Below, piece by piece: positions 19,549 to 28,989 of a stretch of DNA of 64,000 nucleotides. The notes under the pieces are model-generated. The model saw only the letters and a list, made by a program, of their open reading frames with translations, did no database searches and was not told where the DNA came from. Within the stretch, counting starts at the first letter, position 1, and each line of letters opens with the position of its first letter. The position numbers were made by a program, and so were the translations under genes. Location of the stretch: positions 12,501 through 76,500 of the forward strand of contig CAJNDS010002436.1 of assembly GCA_905221605.1 (NCBI GenBank), in the 5' to 3' direction. This stretch comes from Symbiodinium natans (lineage: Eukaryota; Sar; Dinophyceae; Suessiales; Symbiodiniaceae).

Positions 19549-19800
19549 CTTTCAAGTCACAGCAACTTCCACACGTTGCTTCACGAAACCGGGCGCTGAG
19601 TTGATGGTGAAGCATGAAAAAAATCCAAGCCAAGACTTCTCGGCACTTGCAGCCAAGCATCGCAGTGTGGAATGAGTTTCTTCTGCTGTGGCGGCTGATT
19701 AGGGCGCGATACAAACCCCTCACATGGCTTTACGGCCGTCTCCACCGCTCTCATTCTCGTCGGCTTTGCAGCAAACCTGAAATGCAACTCAAGCATGGCT

Positions 19801-20001
19801 TCAGTGTCCCAGGAAGGCAAAGGGCGGTCTTAAGTCGTCAAAGCTGCTGGTCTCATTGAATTGAAAGTCTGCCCACGACCGCAGCATGCCAAGATTGCCA
19901 AGGCTCGGCGTACAGCCACCGTAGGCGCCGTAGGAAGTTGCTGGTGTGCCGGGTGTGCCCATTTGCTGCTCCGCCGCCATCAGCTGCTCCAAGGCTGCCA
20001 T
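19801..20001 (-). CDS. Exon, Gln/Gly-rich protein, possible start codon
   Basis: Begins MAALEQLMAAEQQMGTPGTP then ATSYGAYGGCTPSLGNLGML, directly after gtccgaggcag. The ATG immediately follows an AG that could be a cis or a spliced-leader trans-splice acceptor. A possible GT donor follows LGML; otherwise the frame runs to a stop at 19,801. Low-complexity composition resembles RNA-binding-protein tails, but no domain is visible. Confidence 0.5.
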   Translation of the reverse strand: MAALEQLMAAEQQMGTPGTPATSYGAYGGCTPSLGNLGMLRSWADFQFNETSSFDDLRPPFAFLGH

Positions 20002-20304
20002 CTGCCTCGGACAAACCGGAAGCTCAAAAAAAGAGGCTTAGATAATAAACATAAAATACCAAGAGTAACAAAAATAATAATGATGCTACTGTGAATAGTC
20101 ATAGTTTAGGGATGTTTAGGGCTTATAGAGACAGCAGAATGTAACTTCGGCATTGGCAGCTGCAACTGTGGTGCAGCCTCAGATTAAACAAGAAGGCCCC
20201 CCAGCCCCTCCTTATCATGGTCAGCGTCTTGGATCCCGCCCCCCCCCTCTTAACATACCTTGCAGGGGTTACCTCATTCCCTCCTTCCCTGCCCACAAAG
20301 CCAG

Positions 20305-20430
20305 CTATGAGTTTAAGACCAGTTGCGCATCGAGCTTGTCGGCTCTGGGATTGGCTTTCTTTGCTTTCGGCTTTGCAGCCTTCTCAGGCTTGGCCTCACT
20401 TTCGCGGGCTGCCTGCAGTGAGAAGAACAT
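20305..20430 (-). CDS. Terminal exon, Lys/Ala-rich C-terminus, unknown protein
   Basis: Reads MFFSLQAARESEAKPEKAAK then PKAKKANPRADKLDAQLVLN, Ser, stop. Preceded by the acceptor ccctttcgcag. Phase 0 entry fits the exon at 20,863-20,946. The basic, alanine-rich tail would be disordered. No family recognised. Confidence 0.6.
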   Translation of the reverse strand: MFFSLQAARESEAKPEKAAKPKAKKANPRADKLDAQLVLNS

Positions 20431-20862
20431 CTGCGAAAGGGCAGTCAAAGCTTCGAAAGCTTCAAATTCAGGGAATCATCGATGCTTCAGGTCTCAATCT
20501 GAGCAGGCGGTCTACCTCGAAAATGGGACTTTCCGATGCCTGAGGTTGGGAGGCACGGTCGGCTACGTGCTTGCTGAAGGCGCTTGCTTGGCGCGCCTGC
20601 ACAAGGGAACCCAGCACTGCGTTCTTCCACTACCGGAGTCCCTCCAAGAAAGCAAAGCGCTCTGAATGTTGCCACGCGAACGCGGAACTCGCCTCCCTGA
20701 CAGTGGGCTCCGGCGCCGGCACCATCCTTGCTGCGATCTGCCTCAGAGTCGTGGTTAGCACTGGGGACGGGGACGCGAACAAAGCTCCAGAAAATGCCCC
20801 TTAGGGCCTTAGGGTTGAATTATAGAGTTTGCATGGGTTGTTTTAACAGAATCGGGCTCCAC

Positions 20863-20946
20863 GAAAGGGTCCAAAGCATCCAAACCAAGTGTCTGCTGCT
20901 CCCTGACTCTGCGCTCGTCCTCCTGCTTCTTCCGGAGCAGGTGCTC
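20863..20946 (-). CDS. Exon, charged coiled-coil-like protein
   Basis: Reads EHLLRKKQEDERRVREQQTL then GLDALDPF, between acceptor gttgaaag/GAG and donor TTC/GTGGAG, phase 0 at both ends. Heptad-like charge pattern suggests a coiled coil. Candidate upstream exons of the same gene: 21,701-21,741 (TQLREAESTRLQA) and 22,385-22,480. Confidence 0.55.
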
Positions 20947-21069
20947 CTTTCAACTTTGCAGCATCCGTGTCATGAAACGCAAACCTCAACAACGTCCTCC
21001 TTTGGATTCTCCTGCGCAATCAGAAACACCCACTCTATCTCCATTCCGACGTCCGGGGCTCCCAGACAT

Positions 21070-21155
21070 GCAGCGGCAGCAGCAGCAGCAGCAGGAGGAG
21101 CAGCAGGAGGAGCAGGAGTAGGAGTGGGAGGAGGAGGAGGAGTAGGAGTATCTAG

Positions 21156-21219
<64 letters not shown>

Positions 21220-21349
21220 CGTCGTCGTACTAGTAGTAGAAGTAGTAGAAGTAGTAGAAGTAGTAAAAGTAGTAGAAGTAGTAGAAGTAGTAGAAGTAGT
21301 AGAAGTAGTAGAAGTAGTAGAAGTAGTAGAAGTAGTAGAAGTAGTAGGC
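21070..21349 (+). repeat. Triplet and hexamer microsatellite
   Basis: GCA/GGA repeats pass into about 20 units of AGT and then about 15 units of AGTAGA. The repeats keep every frame open, which creates spurious poly-Ser, poly-Leu and poly-Thr proteins on both strands. Confidence 0.95.
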
Positions 21350-21700
21350 AGCCGGGACAAGTACTCTTCCTGCGAATTTCAAGAAAGCCCTTCCTGCTGC
21401 AGCCAGGAACCACAAACAACCCTGACCATTTCAAACCATGAAGATAGCCCAGGCTCCTGCTGGATCGCTTGCTCCTCCTCTTCATGCCTTCAAAAGCGGA
21501 ACATGCAAACTCAGACTGCTGACAATTCGATGCCGCATTTCCTCCTGGCGTTCTTGTGACAAGCGCCGTAAAGAATGTGGGCACAAGTCTCATGAACCAA
21601 CCGAGCATATACAAAAGTGTCACGTGTCGGCTGGCGCCAGCTCTGGATTCCTGGACACCACACACAGAATCCCCGCCTGCTTGCACGAGTCGAGTGCTTC

Positions 21701-21741
21701 CTCGCTTGGAGCCGCGTGCTTTCTGCCTCTCGCAGCTGAGT
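21701..21741 (-). CDS. Candidate exon, coiled-coil-like protein
   Basis: Reads TQLREAESTRLQA after acceptor gctgtatttcag. Charged and helical in pattern; the donor may be GA. Short, so weak on its own. Confidence 0.35.
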
Positions 21742-22384
21742 CTGAAATACAGCTTATTGCATTCCTGCAAGCACTGAACACCCCACCCCCCCCCCCCGGC
21801 CTCACCCTCCCACTTCCACCTCCCGCCCTCACCTCTATGCAAACCCTTGTTTTACCACTCACATTGTGGGTGCCTACTCTATACATGAGCATGCGTGTTA
21901 CAACAGGATCCCCAAAGGGACTGATTGCCCGAAGCCTCTGAACACAGAGGCGGGTCGCGGAGGGTTAAAAATAAACCTTTGCACCAGACCTCCCCTCTGA
22001 GCAGCTATTCATTCTCGCCAGGCGAAGGGAATAGTCAACATCTAACAAACCCACACCGGCCCCCACCAAGGGTGAGGAACAACCAGTCCCACGTGGCATA
22101 AGCTAACGAGGTTGACAAGGACATGGATCACTGAGAGAGAAGTCCGGGTAGTGAAAGCACGCGCAAGCAGCATCCTTCGATCATCTTCGTTGGGGGGGCT
22201 GGGAGGCGGTAGGAAGCCGCCAAGGCCAAATCGCGAAGCGCAGACGAGGCAATGTGCTGCCCGAATTCGAGACACTCATAGCAAGAGCGCACCTATGACG
22301 AAGTCCTCTCAGTATCACCATATATCTCTCTGCGCAGCAACAGGCGGTCTGTTCTGAGCCGGCCTCCACGGTGGTCTGGTACAC

Positions 22385-22480
22385 CTGGTACCCTCTGTCG
22401 CCAGTGCCAGTGGGAGTTGGGCCAGGCTCTGGTCGCTCCGGAAGGGCCCTGTTGAACTCGCGCGGCTCGCTGGGCTCGCC
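22385..22480 (-). CDS. Exon, Pro/Glu-rich protein of unknown function
   Basis: Reads GEPSEPREFNRALPERPEPG then PTPTGTGDRGYQ. Clean acceptor (agcttttgcag/GGC) and GTGTAC donor, phase 0 at both ends. A further candidate exon at 22,132-22,198 reads PPNEDDRRMLLARAFTTRTS but its phase does not join directly. Confidence 0.55.
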
Positions 22481-23254
22481 CTGCAAAAGCTCTGGGCTTC
22501 GTAGGCTTCAACAGGGCTCAGGATGGTTTAGGTCTAGGATTCCTCAAAAGGAAAGCAACTGTAAACGGGTACTCCAGCGCCAGAGAAAACATGTCTTGCT
22601 TAGTCGTTCTTGACAGTCGCCTGCGTGCCGGCTCCCCCACAAACGCTGCAGCTTTCACTGTCTATTCCGGCGCACATCCAGCAGAGGTCCATGGTGGCCA
22701 GAGGGTGCAGATCTAGGTCAAACGTGCCTGACGACAAGGCCGCGTGTACAATCTTTTACTTAGCAGGAAGAGTCAGCTTGCGGCTGGATGTCCACTGATG
22801 ACATGCTTGAGAGAAGCTGCAGCCGGCAGATGCCCTGGACTTTGCTGTCATTCTGAACTCTCATACCTCAACACCTGCAGAGGATTTCGCCGTTTGCAAC
22901 TCTGCAAGGGTCCAGAAGACCTTTTTGACGTCGAGCCGCATCTTCTGGTCTTATGTGCAGGCTTTCCAGCGTTCAGGCTGCAGTGTGCGGTGTGACGGGC
23001 TTCATTGCTCAAGTGTTGCCGGGGAAGCGCGGGATACTTCAGGCACGTCTCGGAACAATGCTTTACAGTGTCACTGCCGGGATTTAAGACACTTAAGGCA
23101 ACTCTATTTTTAGCTCTCTGCAACTGCGCTGAGTGCAGAATCACTCTTTTGAAGTTCTACAGAGTAGTCCGTCTTCGACCCGTCTTGGACCTGTTGACAC
23201 TGTCAGAACTTCTAGGGAAGCTCTTGCTGCCCAAGCTGGAAAATCATGTCAGCT

Positions 23255-23640
23255 CATACGCTGAGCCTCCGCATCCTGCACAAACCTACCAATCTAAGCC
23301 CAAGTTCAGCCTCGCCGGCTAGGCCTTGTTGGCTTCCTGAGTAGGAAACAGGGGAGCCTCCAGGAGCCCCTCCAGGAGTCTTTCTGCTTGTTGGGTGCAC
23401 CTGTATTTTCCCCAACATCCAGGTGCTGAGTCGCGCGCCAACTCTTTCAAGATCTGCTGCGCGGTCTTCGGCAGCTTCTTCGATGCCGCGCCCACGCCCA
23501 TCTCCGACTGGCGCAGATGCTTGCAGAAGCGCTGCTCGCATGGTCTGTGCTAGGGCCGCTCCAGCGCGTGCGCTGGCTACGACTTCCTTTGCATCTGATT
23601 CTCGTAACTTGCCCCTTGCTGGTAGTAACAATCCTCCCAC
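23255..23640 (-). CDS. Candidate coding segment, frame unresolved
   Basis: Two overlapping minus-strand frames look coding: one with REQRFCKHLRQSEMGVG then LPKTAQQILKELARD, the other with GIEEAAEDRAADLERVGARL. GC-rich sequence makes both look plausible. Likely contains one or two exons of the gene downstream at 20-22 kb. Confidence 0.3.
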
Positions 23641-23807
23641 AAGGCACGCTCTCCCGATATAGAGTCACCTAGAAAGATGATATACCCCTGTCTTGGAAAG
23701 CACCTACATATATATATATATATATTATTTATTTATCTATATTTATTTGCTCGCCCCCCCCCCCATGATCCACACATTTGGCCTCGGGAAGGGGTTTTGG
23801 GAGGGGG

Positions 23808-24000
23808 GGGACTCCAGACTCCAGATTTCCAGAAAAAATCTGGAGTACCCCCAGACTCCAGACTCCAGATTTCCAGAGAAAATCTGGAGTACCCCCAGAC
23901 TCCAGACTCCAGATTTCCAGAAAAAATCTGGAGTACCTCCAGACTCCAGACTCCAGATTTCCAGAAAAAATCTGGAGTACCGGGACCCTGGACTCCAGAT
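23808..24000 (+). repeat. 44-bp tandem array, left arm
   Basis: Four copies with an exact 44-bp spacing (gatttccag at 23,824, 23,868, 23,912, 23,956). Each unit contains ccagatttccagaaaaaatc followed by tgg, which can itself fold into a hairpin. Confidence 0.95.
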
Positions 24001-24350
24001 TCTGGAGTCTGTAATCTGGAGTCTGGGGCCGCGGGTACTCCAGATTTTTTCTGGAAATCTGGAGTCTGGAGTCTGGGGCCGCGGGTACTCCAGATTTTTT
24101 CTGGAAATCTGGAGTCTGGAGTGGGGGGGCCCCGATACTCCAGATTTTTTCTGGAAATCTGGAGTCTGGAGTCCGGGGCCCCGGTACTCCAGATTTTTTC
24201 TGGAAATCTGGAGTCCGGGGCCCCGGTACTCCAGATTTTTTCTGGAAATCTGGAGTCTGGAGTCCGGGGCCCCGGTACTCCAGATTTTTTGTGGAAATCT
24301 AGTGTCTGGAGTCCGGGGCACGGGTACTCCAGATTTTTTTCTGGAAATCT
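24001..24350 (-). repeat. 49-50-bp tandem array, inverted right arm
   Basis: Seven copies of the reverse complement of the left-arm unit (ctggaaatct at 24,051, 24,101, 24,151, 24,200, 24,242, 24,291, 24,341), with an added GGGGCC-type spacer. Together with the left arm it forms a 540-bp head-to-head inverted array. Confidence 0.95.
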
Positions 24351-25790
24351 AGTGTTTAGGGTTTAGTGTGTAGGTTTCAGGGTTTTGTGTTTTGTGTTTA
24401 GGGTTGAGTGTTAAGTTAAGGGTTTCGGGTTTAGGGTCAAGCGGCTCAGCTAAACCCCAAAGAAAACCCTAAACTTTGAAATCCTAACAGTAAGCATCTG
24501 AAACCCCGACGGGTTTTTGGTTTCAGGTTTAGATTTAGTAGGGCTCGAGGTTCCGGCTTTGGGGTTTACTGTTTAGGGTTTACGGTTTAGTGTCTAATGT
24601 TTAGGGTTTAGTTTGAAATATTTAAGGTTTAGTTTTGTGTTAAGTGCTTAAGTGTTTAGGGTTTCGTGCTAAGTGTTTGGGGTTTGTGCTAAGGGCTTAG
24701 TGTTAAGTCTTTAGGGCTAGTGTTTAGGGTTTAGTGTTAAAGGTTTCGGGTTTGGTGTTTAGGTTAAGGGTTTTAAGGGTTTTTACAAATTTAAATGATC
24801 TGGGGAAGGCACCGGGGCTTCCCCAGCCCATTGGCAACTTGAAAAATCCTTCTGTTTAGGGTTTAGGGTTTAGTTTTCAGGGTCTAGTGTGCAGGGTTTA
24901 GTGTGTAATGTTTAGGGTTTAGTGTTTAGGGTGTAGTGTTTAAGTGTTTAGGGTCTAGTGTTTAGTAAGGGTTTAGTGCTTAAGTGTTTAGGGTTTCGTG
25001 TTCAGTGTTCGGGGTTCGTGCTAAAGGCTTAGTGTTAAGCTTTTAGGGTTAGTGTTTAGGGTCTAGTGCTGAGTGTTTAGGGTTCAGTGCTAAGGGTTTC
25101 GGTTTGTTTTGGGTTGCGGGTTTTAAGGATTTTTACTAGCGTTCAGGGTTTAGTGTGTAGGGTTTAGTGTGTAATGTTTAGGGTTTAGTTTTTCGGGTGT
25201 TGTCTTTAAGTGTTTAGGGCTTAGTGTTTAGGGTCTAGTGCTTAAGTGTTTAGGGTTTCCTGTTAAGTGTTTGGGGTTTGTGCTAAGGGGGCTTAGTGTT
25301 AAGTTTTTAGGGTTAGTGTTTAGGGTCTAGTGCTGAGTGTTTAGGGTTTAGTAGTGCTTAAGTGTTTGGGGTTTCGTGTCAAGTGTTTGGGGTTCGTGGG
25401 CCTAGTGTTAAGTTTTTAGGGTTCGTGTTTAGGGTCTAGTGCTGAGTGTTTAGGGTTTAGTGTTAAGGGTTTCGGGTTTGGTTTTTTTGGATTAAGGGTT
25501 TTAAGGATTTTTACTAGTGTTCAGGTTTCGTGTGTAGGGTTTTGTGTGTAATGTTTCGGGCTTCGATTTTAGGGTGTAGTCTTTAAGTGTTTAGGGTTTA
25601 GTGTTTAGGGTCTAGTGCTTAAGTGTTTAGGGTTTCATGTTAAGTGTTTGGGGTGTGTGCTAAGGGCTTAGTGTTAAGTTTTTGGGTTAGTGTTTAGGGT
25701 CTGGTGCTGAGTGTTTAGGGTTTAGTGTTAAGGGTTTCGGGTTTGGTTTTTAGGGCTAAGGGGTTTAAGGGTTTTGCAAGTTTACATGAT
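24351..25790 (+). repeat. Degenerate TTTAGGG-like block with higher-order repeats
   Basis: Continuous variants of tttagggtttagtg, gtgtttagggtctagtg and gtgcttaagtgtttaggg. A larger unit recurs with ...gggttttaagg(a/g)tttttac near 24,777, 25,118 and 25,498 and the related end at 25,760. No exons seen. Confidence 0.9.
24797..24830. repeat. Palindromic element, copy 1
   Basis: gatctggggaaggcaccggg followed by gcttccccagcccat: a near-perfect inverted repeat around a short centre. Same element at 25,788, 25,991 and 26,317. Confidence 0.85.
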
Positions 25791-25822
25791 CTGGGGAAGG
25801 CACTGGGGCTTCCCCAGACCAT
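25788..25822. repeat. Palindromic element, copy 2
   Basis: gatctggggaaggcactggg then gcttccccagaccat. Followed by atctaaac and ttaaaatcct sequence related to that after copies 3 and 4. Confidence 0.85.
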
Positions 25823-25990
25823 CTAAACTTTTAAAATCCTTAAAATCTTATAAAAATCTTTAAGCTTCTGTTTAAACATTCTCAGGATTATGAAGGTGTT
25901 AAGCCGTTTAAGCCTTTTAAAGACCTCAAACTGCTTACGCATTTAAGTGGCTGCCCTTTGCGGATTTTCGAGATTTTTGAAGTTGCCTTT

Positions 25991-26023
25991 GGTCTGGAGA
26001 AGCCCCGGTGCCTTCCCCAGACC
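25991..26023. repeat. Palindromic element, copy 3
   Basis: ggtctggagaagccccggtg then ccttccccagacc, in the opposite sense at the asymmetric centre to copies 1 and 2. Followed by ataaattttcacaaa. Confidence 0.85.
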
Positions 26024-26316
26024 ATATAAATTTTCACAAATCCGTAAAACCCTGAAATGGCTGTCCTTTTAAAGTTTCAAGATTTTAAGATGTTCAATTC
26101 TAAAATCCGTAACTTCCTTAATTTTGAACGGGTGCCCGTTTCAAATTTTAAGGAATTTTAGACTTTAAAGGGAGAAACGTTTCGAGCTTGTTTAAGGGCT
26201 TTAAAGCCTGTTAGGACCCTTTAAATCTTGAAAATTTTGAAGGGCTTTAAATATACCTTAAAGCCCTTCAAATTTGAAAAGGGCTGCCCCTTTTAAGGAC
26301 TTTGAAAATTGCAAAT

Positions 26317-26349
26317 GGTCCGGGGAAGCCCCGGTGCCTTCTACAGATC
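26317..26349. repeat. Palindromic element, copy 4
   Basis: ggtccggggaagccccggtg then ccttctacagatc; followed by atctaaattttcacaaa, shared with copy 3, so the repeated unit extends beyond the palindrome. Confidence 0.85.
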
Positions 26350-27743
26350 ATCTAAATTTTCACAAACTCTAAAACCCTGAAAAGCCTTAAACTTCTAAAT
26401 GGCTACCCTTCTAAAATTCTATGGAGCTGCAAGACACAAGTTTCAGAAGCAAAATGCACATAAAAACACTAGTGTTTTTATAGAGGATAATATAATAGAG
26501 CTTTTTGTATTCCAGTGCATTTTTACTGCATTTTCCCGAGGAAAAAGCCGAAAATCAGACAAAGACGCAGACAGGAAAACCATAGGTGTGGATCATGGGG
26601 GGGGGGCTGACCATTTATTTTTATATATACACATATGTATATATAGATACATGTGTATATATATAACACCCTTTAAGCACCCCATCTCTCCCTCGTAACA
26701 CCTAAACCCAATAAAAGTTGTTTCGTGCTCCGGAGAGCATCGGCAGAAGGCAACAGGAGTTGAACCCCACTGGGTACCCTGCCTGGCGCTGTGAATCCTC
26801 GTACTCCTGGCGTCGCCGGGAGCGCTGGGTTTCTAGGGTCGTAGGGTGCAGGGCTTCTCGGGTTTAAGATACGGCGTTCTTCCGCAGAGCGCTAATCCAC
26901 CTGCAAAATTTACCTGGACCCTGGGCGGCTGCAGTTCCTATGTCTGTTCTTAGGGACGTACTTAGTACATATTGCAGTAAGACAGTTAGGTACCCCGAAA
27001 AAGGCCCAACCGAAGGGTCCAGGGCTTGCTGCGCGGCTGTACAGCTTTGAAAGGGGGGCGGCCTCCTTCGTCATCCTCCAGACCGGCTCGACGCACTCCG
27101 AGTCTGTCAGGGGCTTGGTTTTTGTTTAATATATTGGGGGGTCTACGATATGAGGGGTACCTTATTGGGGTCCTGATAATAAGGAGATCCTACGCTAGTT
27201 TCGTAAACCCCCCATATGAGTGGCTGAGAGATGCCCTCCCCTTTCCTGTCTACAGAAAGTCCGAAGGTCAAAACCATTCGCACATACTCGTACTGCTGGT
27301 CATAGCAGTCTGAACGGCAGCATGCACCGCAAAACAGGCGCAGCTCTCTGGCTCGCGCACAGTGGCTGCCCTCAAACTTAACTAGGGGTCTACGGGCGAT
27401 CAGCATGGGTGATTTGTGCGTCTAGGTGCTCCCGCAGCTGGTGGGACTTCTTCTGAGGCGACGACTTGGGAAGAACATCTGCTTCAAGTAGAAGGCATCA
27501 CTGCCGCACCTGAGACCCCACTTTTCTGGGTGGTGTAATCTCGGACATTAGAACGTTGCTGTTATGCATCCACCCTGTCATGTCACTCCCTTGCAAACCT
27601 GAACAACCTGAGCTTTGCGGATATGTGACTCTGAAACCCTCGAGCTACTGGCGTAGTGACTAGGTGGGGCTTCCCTCGATCAGACTTACAATCGCCCGTG
27701 TCAGTGAGGCTAGCGCAGGGCATCTCAGAATGGAAAAACTGAC
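26350..27743. other. No gene seen; A/T-rich and repeat-derived sequence
   Basis: Contains an AT microsatellite near 26,620-26,665 and a MITE-like element at 27,132-27,225. No exon with convincing splice sites. Confidence 0.4.
27132..27225. mobile_element. MITE-like element, family 1 (divergent)
   Basis: Left end ggggggtctacgatatgagg, right end cgtaaaccccccatatgagt; the inner ggggtacc is shared with other copies. Weaker pairing than the 10.7-kb and 36.5-kb copies. Confidence 0.45.
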
Positions 27744-28824
27744 CCTCCTCATGACAGTCGGTGTCGGTGCAGCCGTGTGAGGGTGCGACACATCTGCATA
27801 CGACACAAGTCCCACAGATCGTTCCTGCACAGGAGGCTTCGAGCGTTCGTAGACTCGGATGAATCAGAGTCTGTTTTAAGGGAGAACTGCGCGCCATTGC
27901 AGACGGTTGTGGACGCAGTCGCGGACCTTGAAGTCGGTGTAGGTGATGTTCAGGTAGTACGCGGCCTCGGAGCGCGAACTCATCTTTGCAAGGCCTTCGA
28001 ATCGTCGAAGCCTTCACACGAAGCTTTCAGAACGACTTTGGGCTCCCGGACCAGGAGGGCGCCGATGCCCACGGGCACGAAGAGCCAGTAGCTGTTCCTC
28101 TGCACTTCGCTGGGTTTTTCCCTCTCCTAGTTGTCCTAGTTCAAACTGTGGGATCAAAGCTACCATGCTCCGGCAAAGCATGTCATATGCTCCTACAGCA
28201 CGAAGCCCAAACCGAGCATGTCCCCAAGGCAGCCCAAACCGGGCAGGGGCACGAGGAGCGGACGAGTCCGCTCAACACTGTAGGTCTACGACGTACGGCC
28301 GGGCGGGCTCAAGCGGCTTAGGCCCTTAGGCCCTTAATGGCCCTTAAGAGATAAACCCAGATTTTACATTCCTGAGGATTGGGCTCGATGGATTGGTCAC
28401 TGCGCTCTTCTTTCTCGAGGTCGACGCCGCTCATGTAGTTATCCAGCTGGGCACGGGATGAGGGGTCGAATCTGTGGCAAAAACTATAGACCGCAAGAAG
28501 GTAGCAGCCTGCTTCTCGCGACGGCGGATGAGCTCCTCGGATGGAACGGAACGTGCGCACAGCCGATTCAACTGCTGACCAGCCGGGGATGCAGACATGT
28601 ACGCTCGAGCCGCTTCCCCACTGGAGCACAGCTGATGCCATGCAGTAGTGTAGTAGTGCTACAGCTCACGCACTTCATGTGTAAGAGAATTGCCGAGTCA
28701 ACAGCAACAATCAATATAATCAATATGCCCTTCGGCCACCCACTTCCTCTCGAAGTGATCTGCTGTGCCGCTTAGCCACGTTAGCGACCTCCTCAGGAGA
28801 CATGTACCCCTTCATTGACTTCTC
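27744..28824 (-). CDS. Small-exon gene encoding a predicted single-pass membrane protein
   Basis: Six exons found on the minus strand. Block 1: 28,824-28,744 (EKSMKGYMSPEEVANVAKRH then SRSLREE), 28,535-28,492 (ELIRRREKQAATFL), 28,471-28,371 (FDPSSRAQLDNYMSGVDLEK then EERSDQSIEPNPQ); these join in frame at phases 0 and 2. Block 2: 28,109-28,052 (EVQRNSYWLFVPVGIGALL), 27,983-27,888 (MSSRSEAAYYLNITYTDFKV then RDCVHNRLQWRA), 27,824-27,744 (ERSVGLVSYADVSHPHTAAP); these join in phase 0. WLFVPVGIGALL is a probable membrane helix (short as seen; it may extend). NIT is a potential N-glycosylation site. The link between the two blocks is not resolved. No family recognised; both ends are missing. Confidence 0.6.
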
Positions 28825-28989
28825 CTGAAAGCAGCATGGGGGGATACGTCCAAGATATATGGAGGGAGACCCCAAAAGAACACAAAACGGGTTTAGGGGT
28901 TTAGGGACCCCGCCAAACCCCCTCCCCCCCCTCCGGCCCCACAAGTGCACCCCCATTGGCGAAAACAACCACATTCGGCAACAAGACAT

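Noticed and set aside
20970-21842. 290-codon minus-strand frame with poly-Leu
   Set aside because: Generated by the triplet/hexamer microsatellite; all frames are open there.
23808-24350. Regularly spaced repeats resembling a CRISPR array
   Set aside because: Spacers are not unique, the units are near-identical throughout and the array inverts; eukaryotic context.
23677-24366. Long frames on both strands encoding LQTPDFQKKSG-type repeats
   Set aside because: They arise from the head-to-head 44/50-bp tandem array, which is open on both strands; no splice or family evidence.
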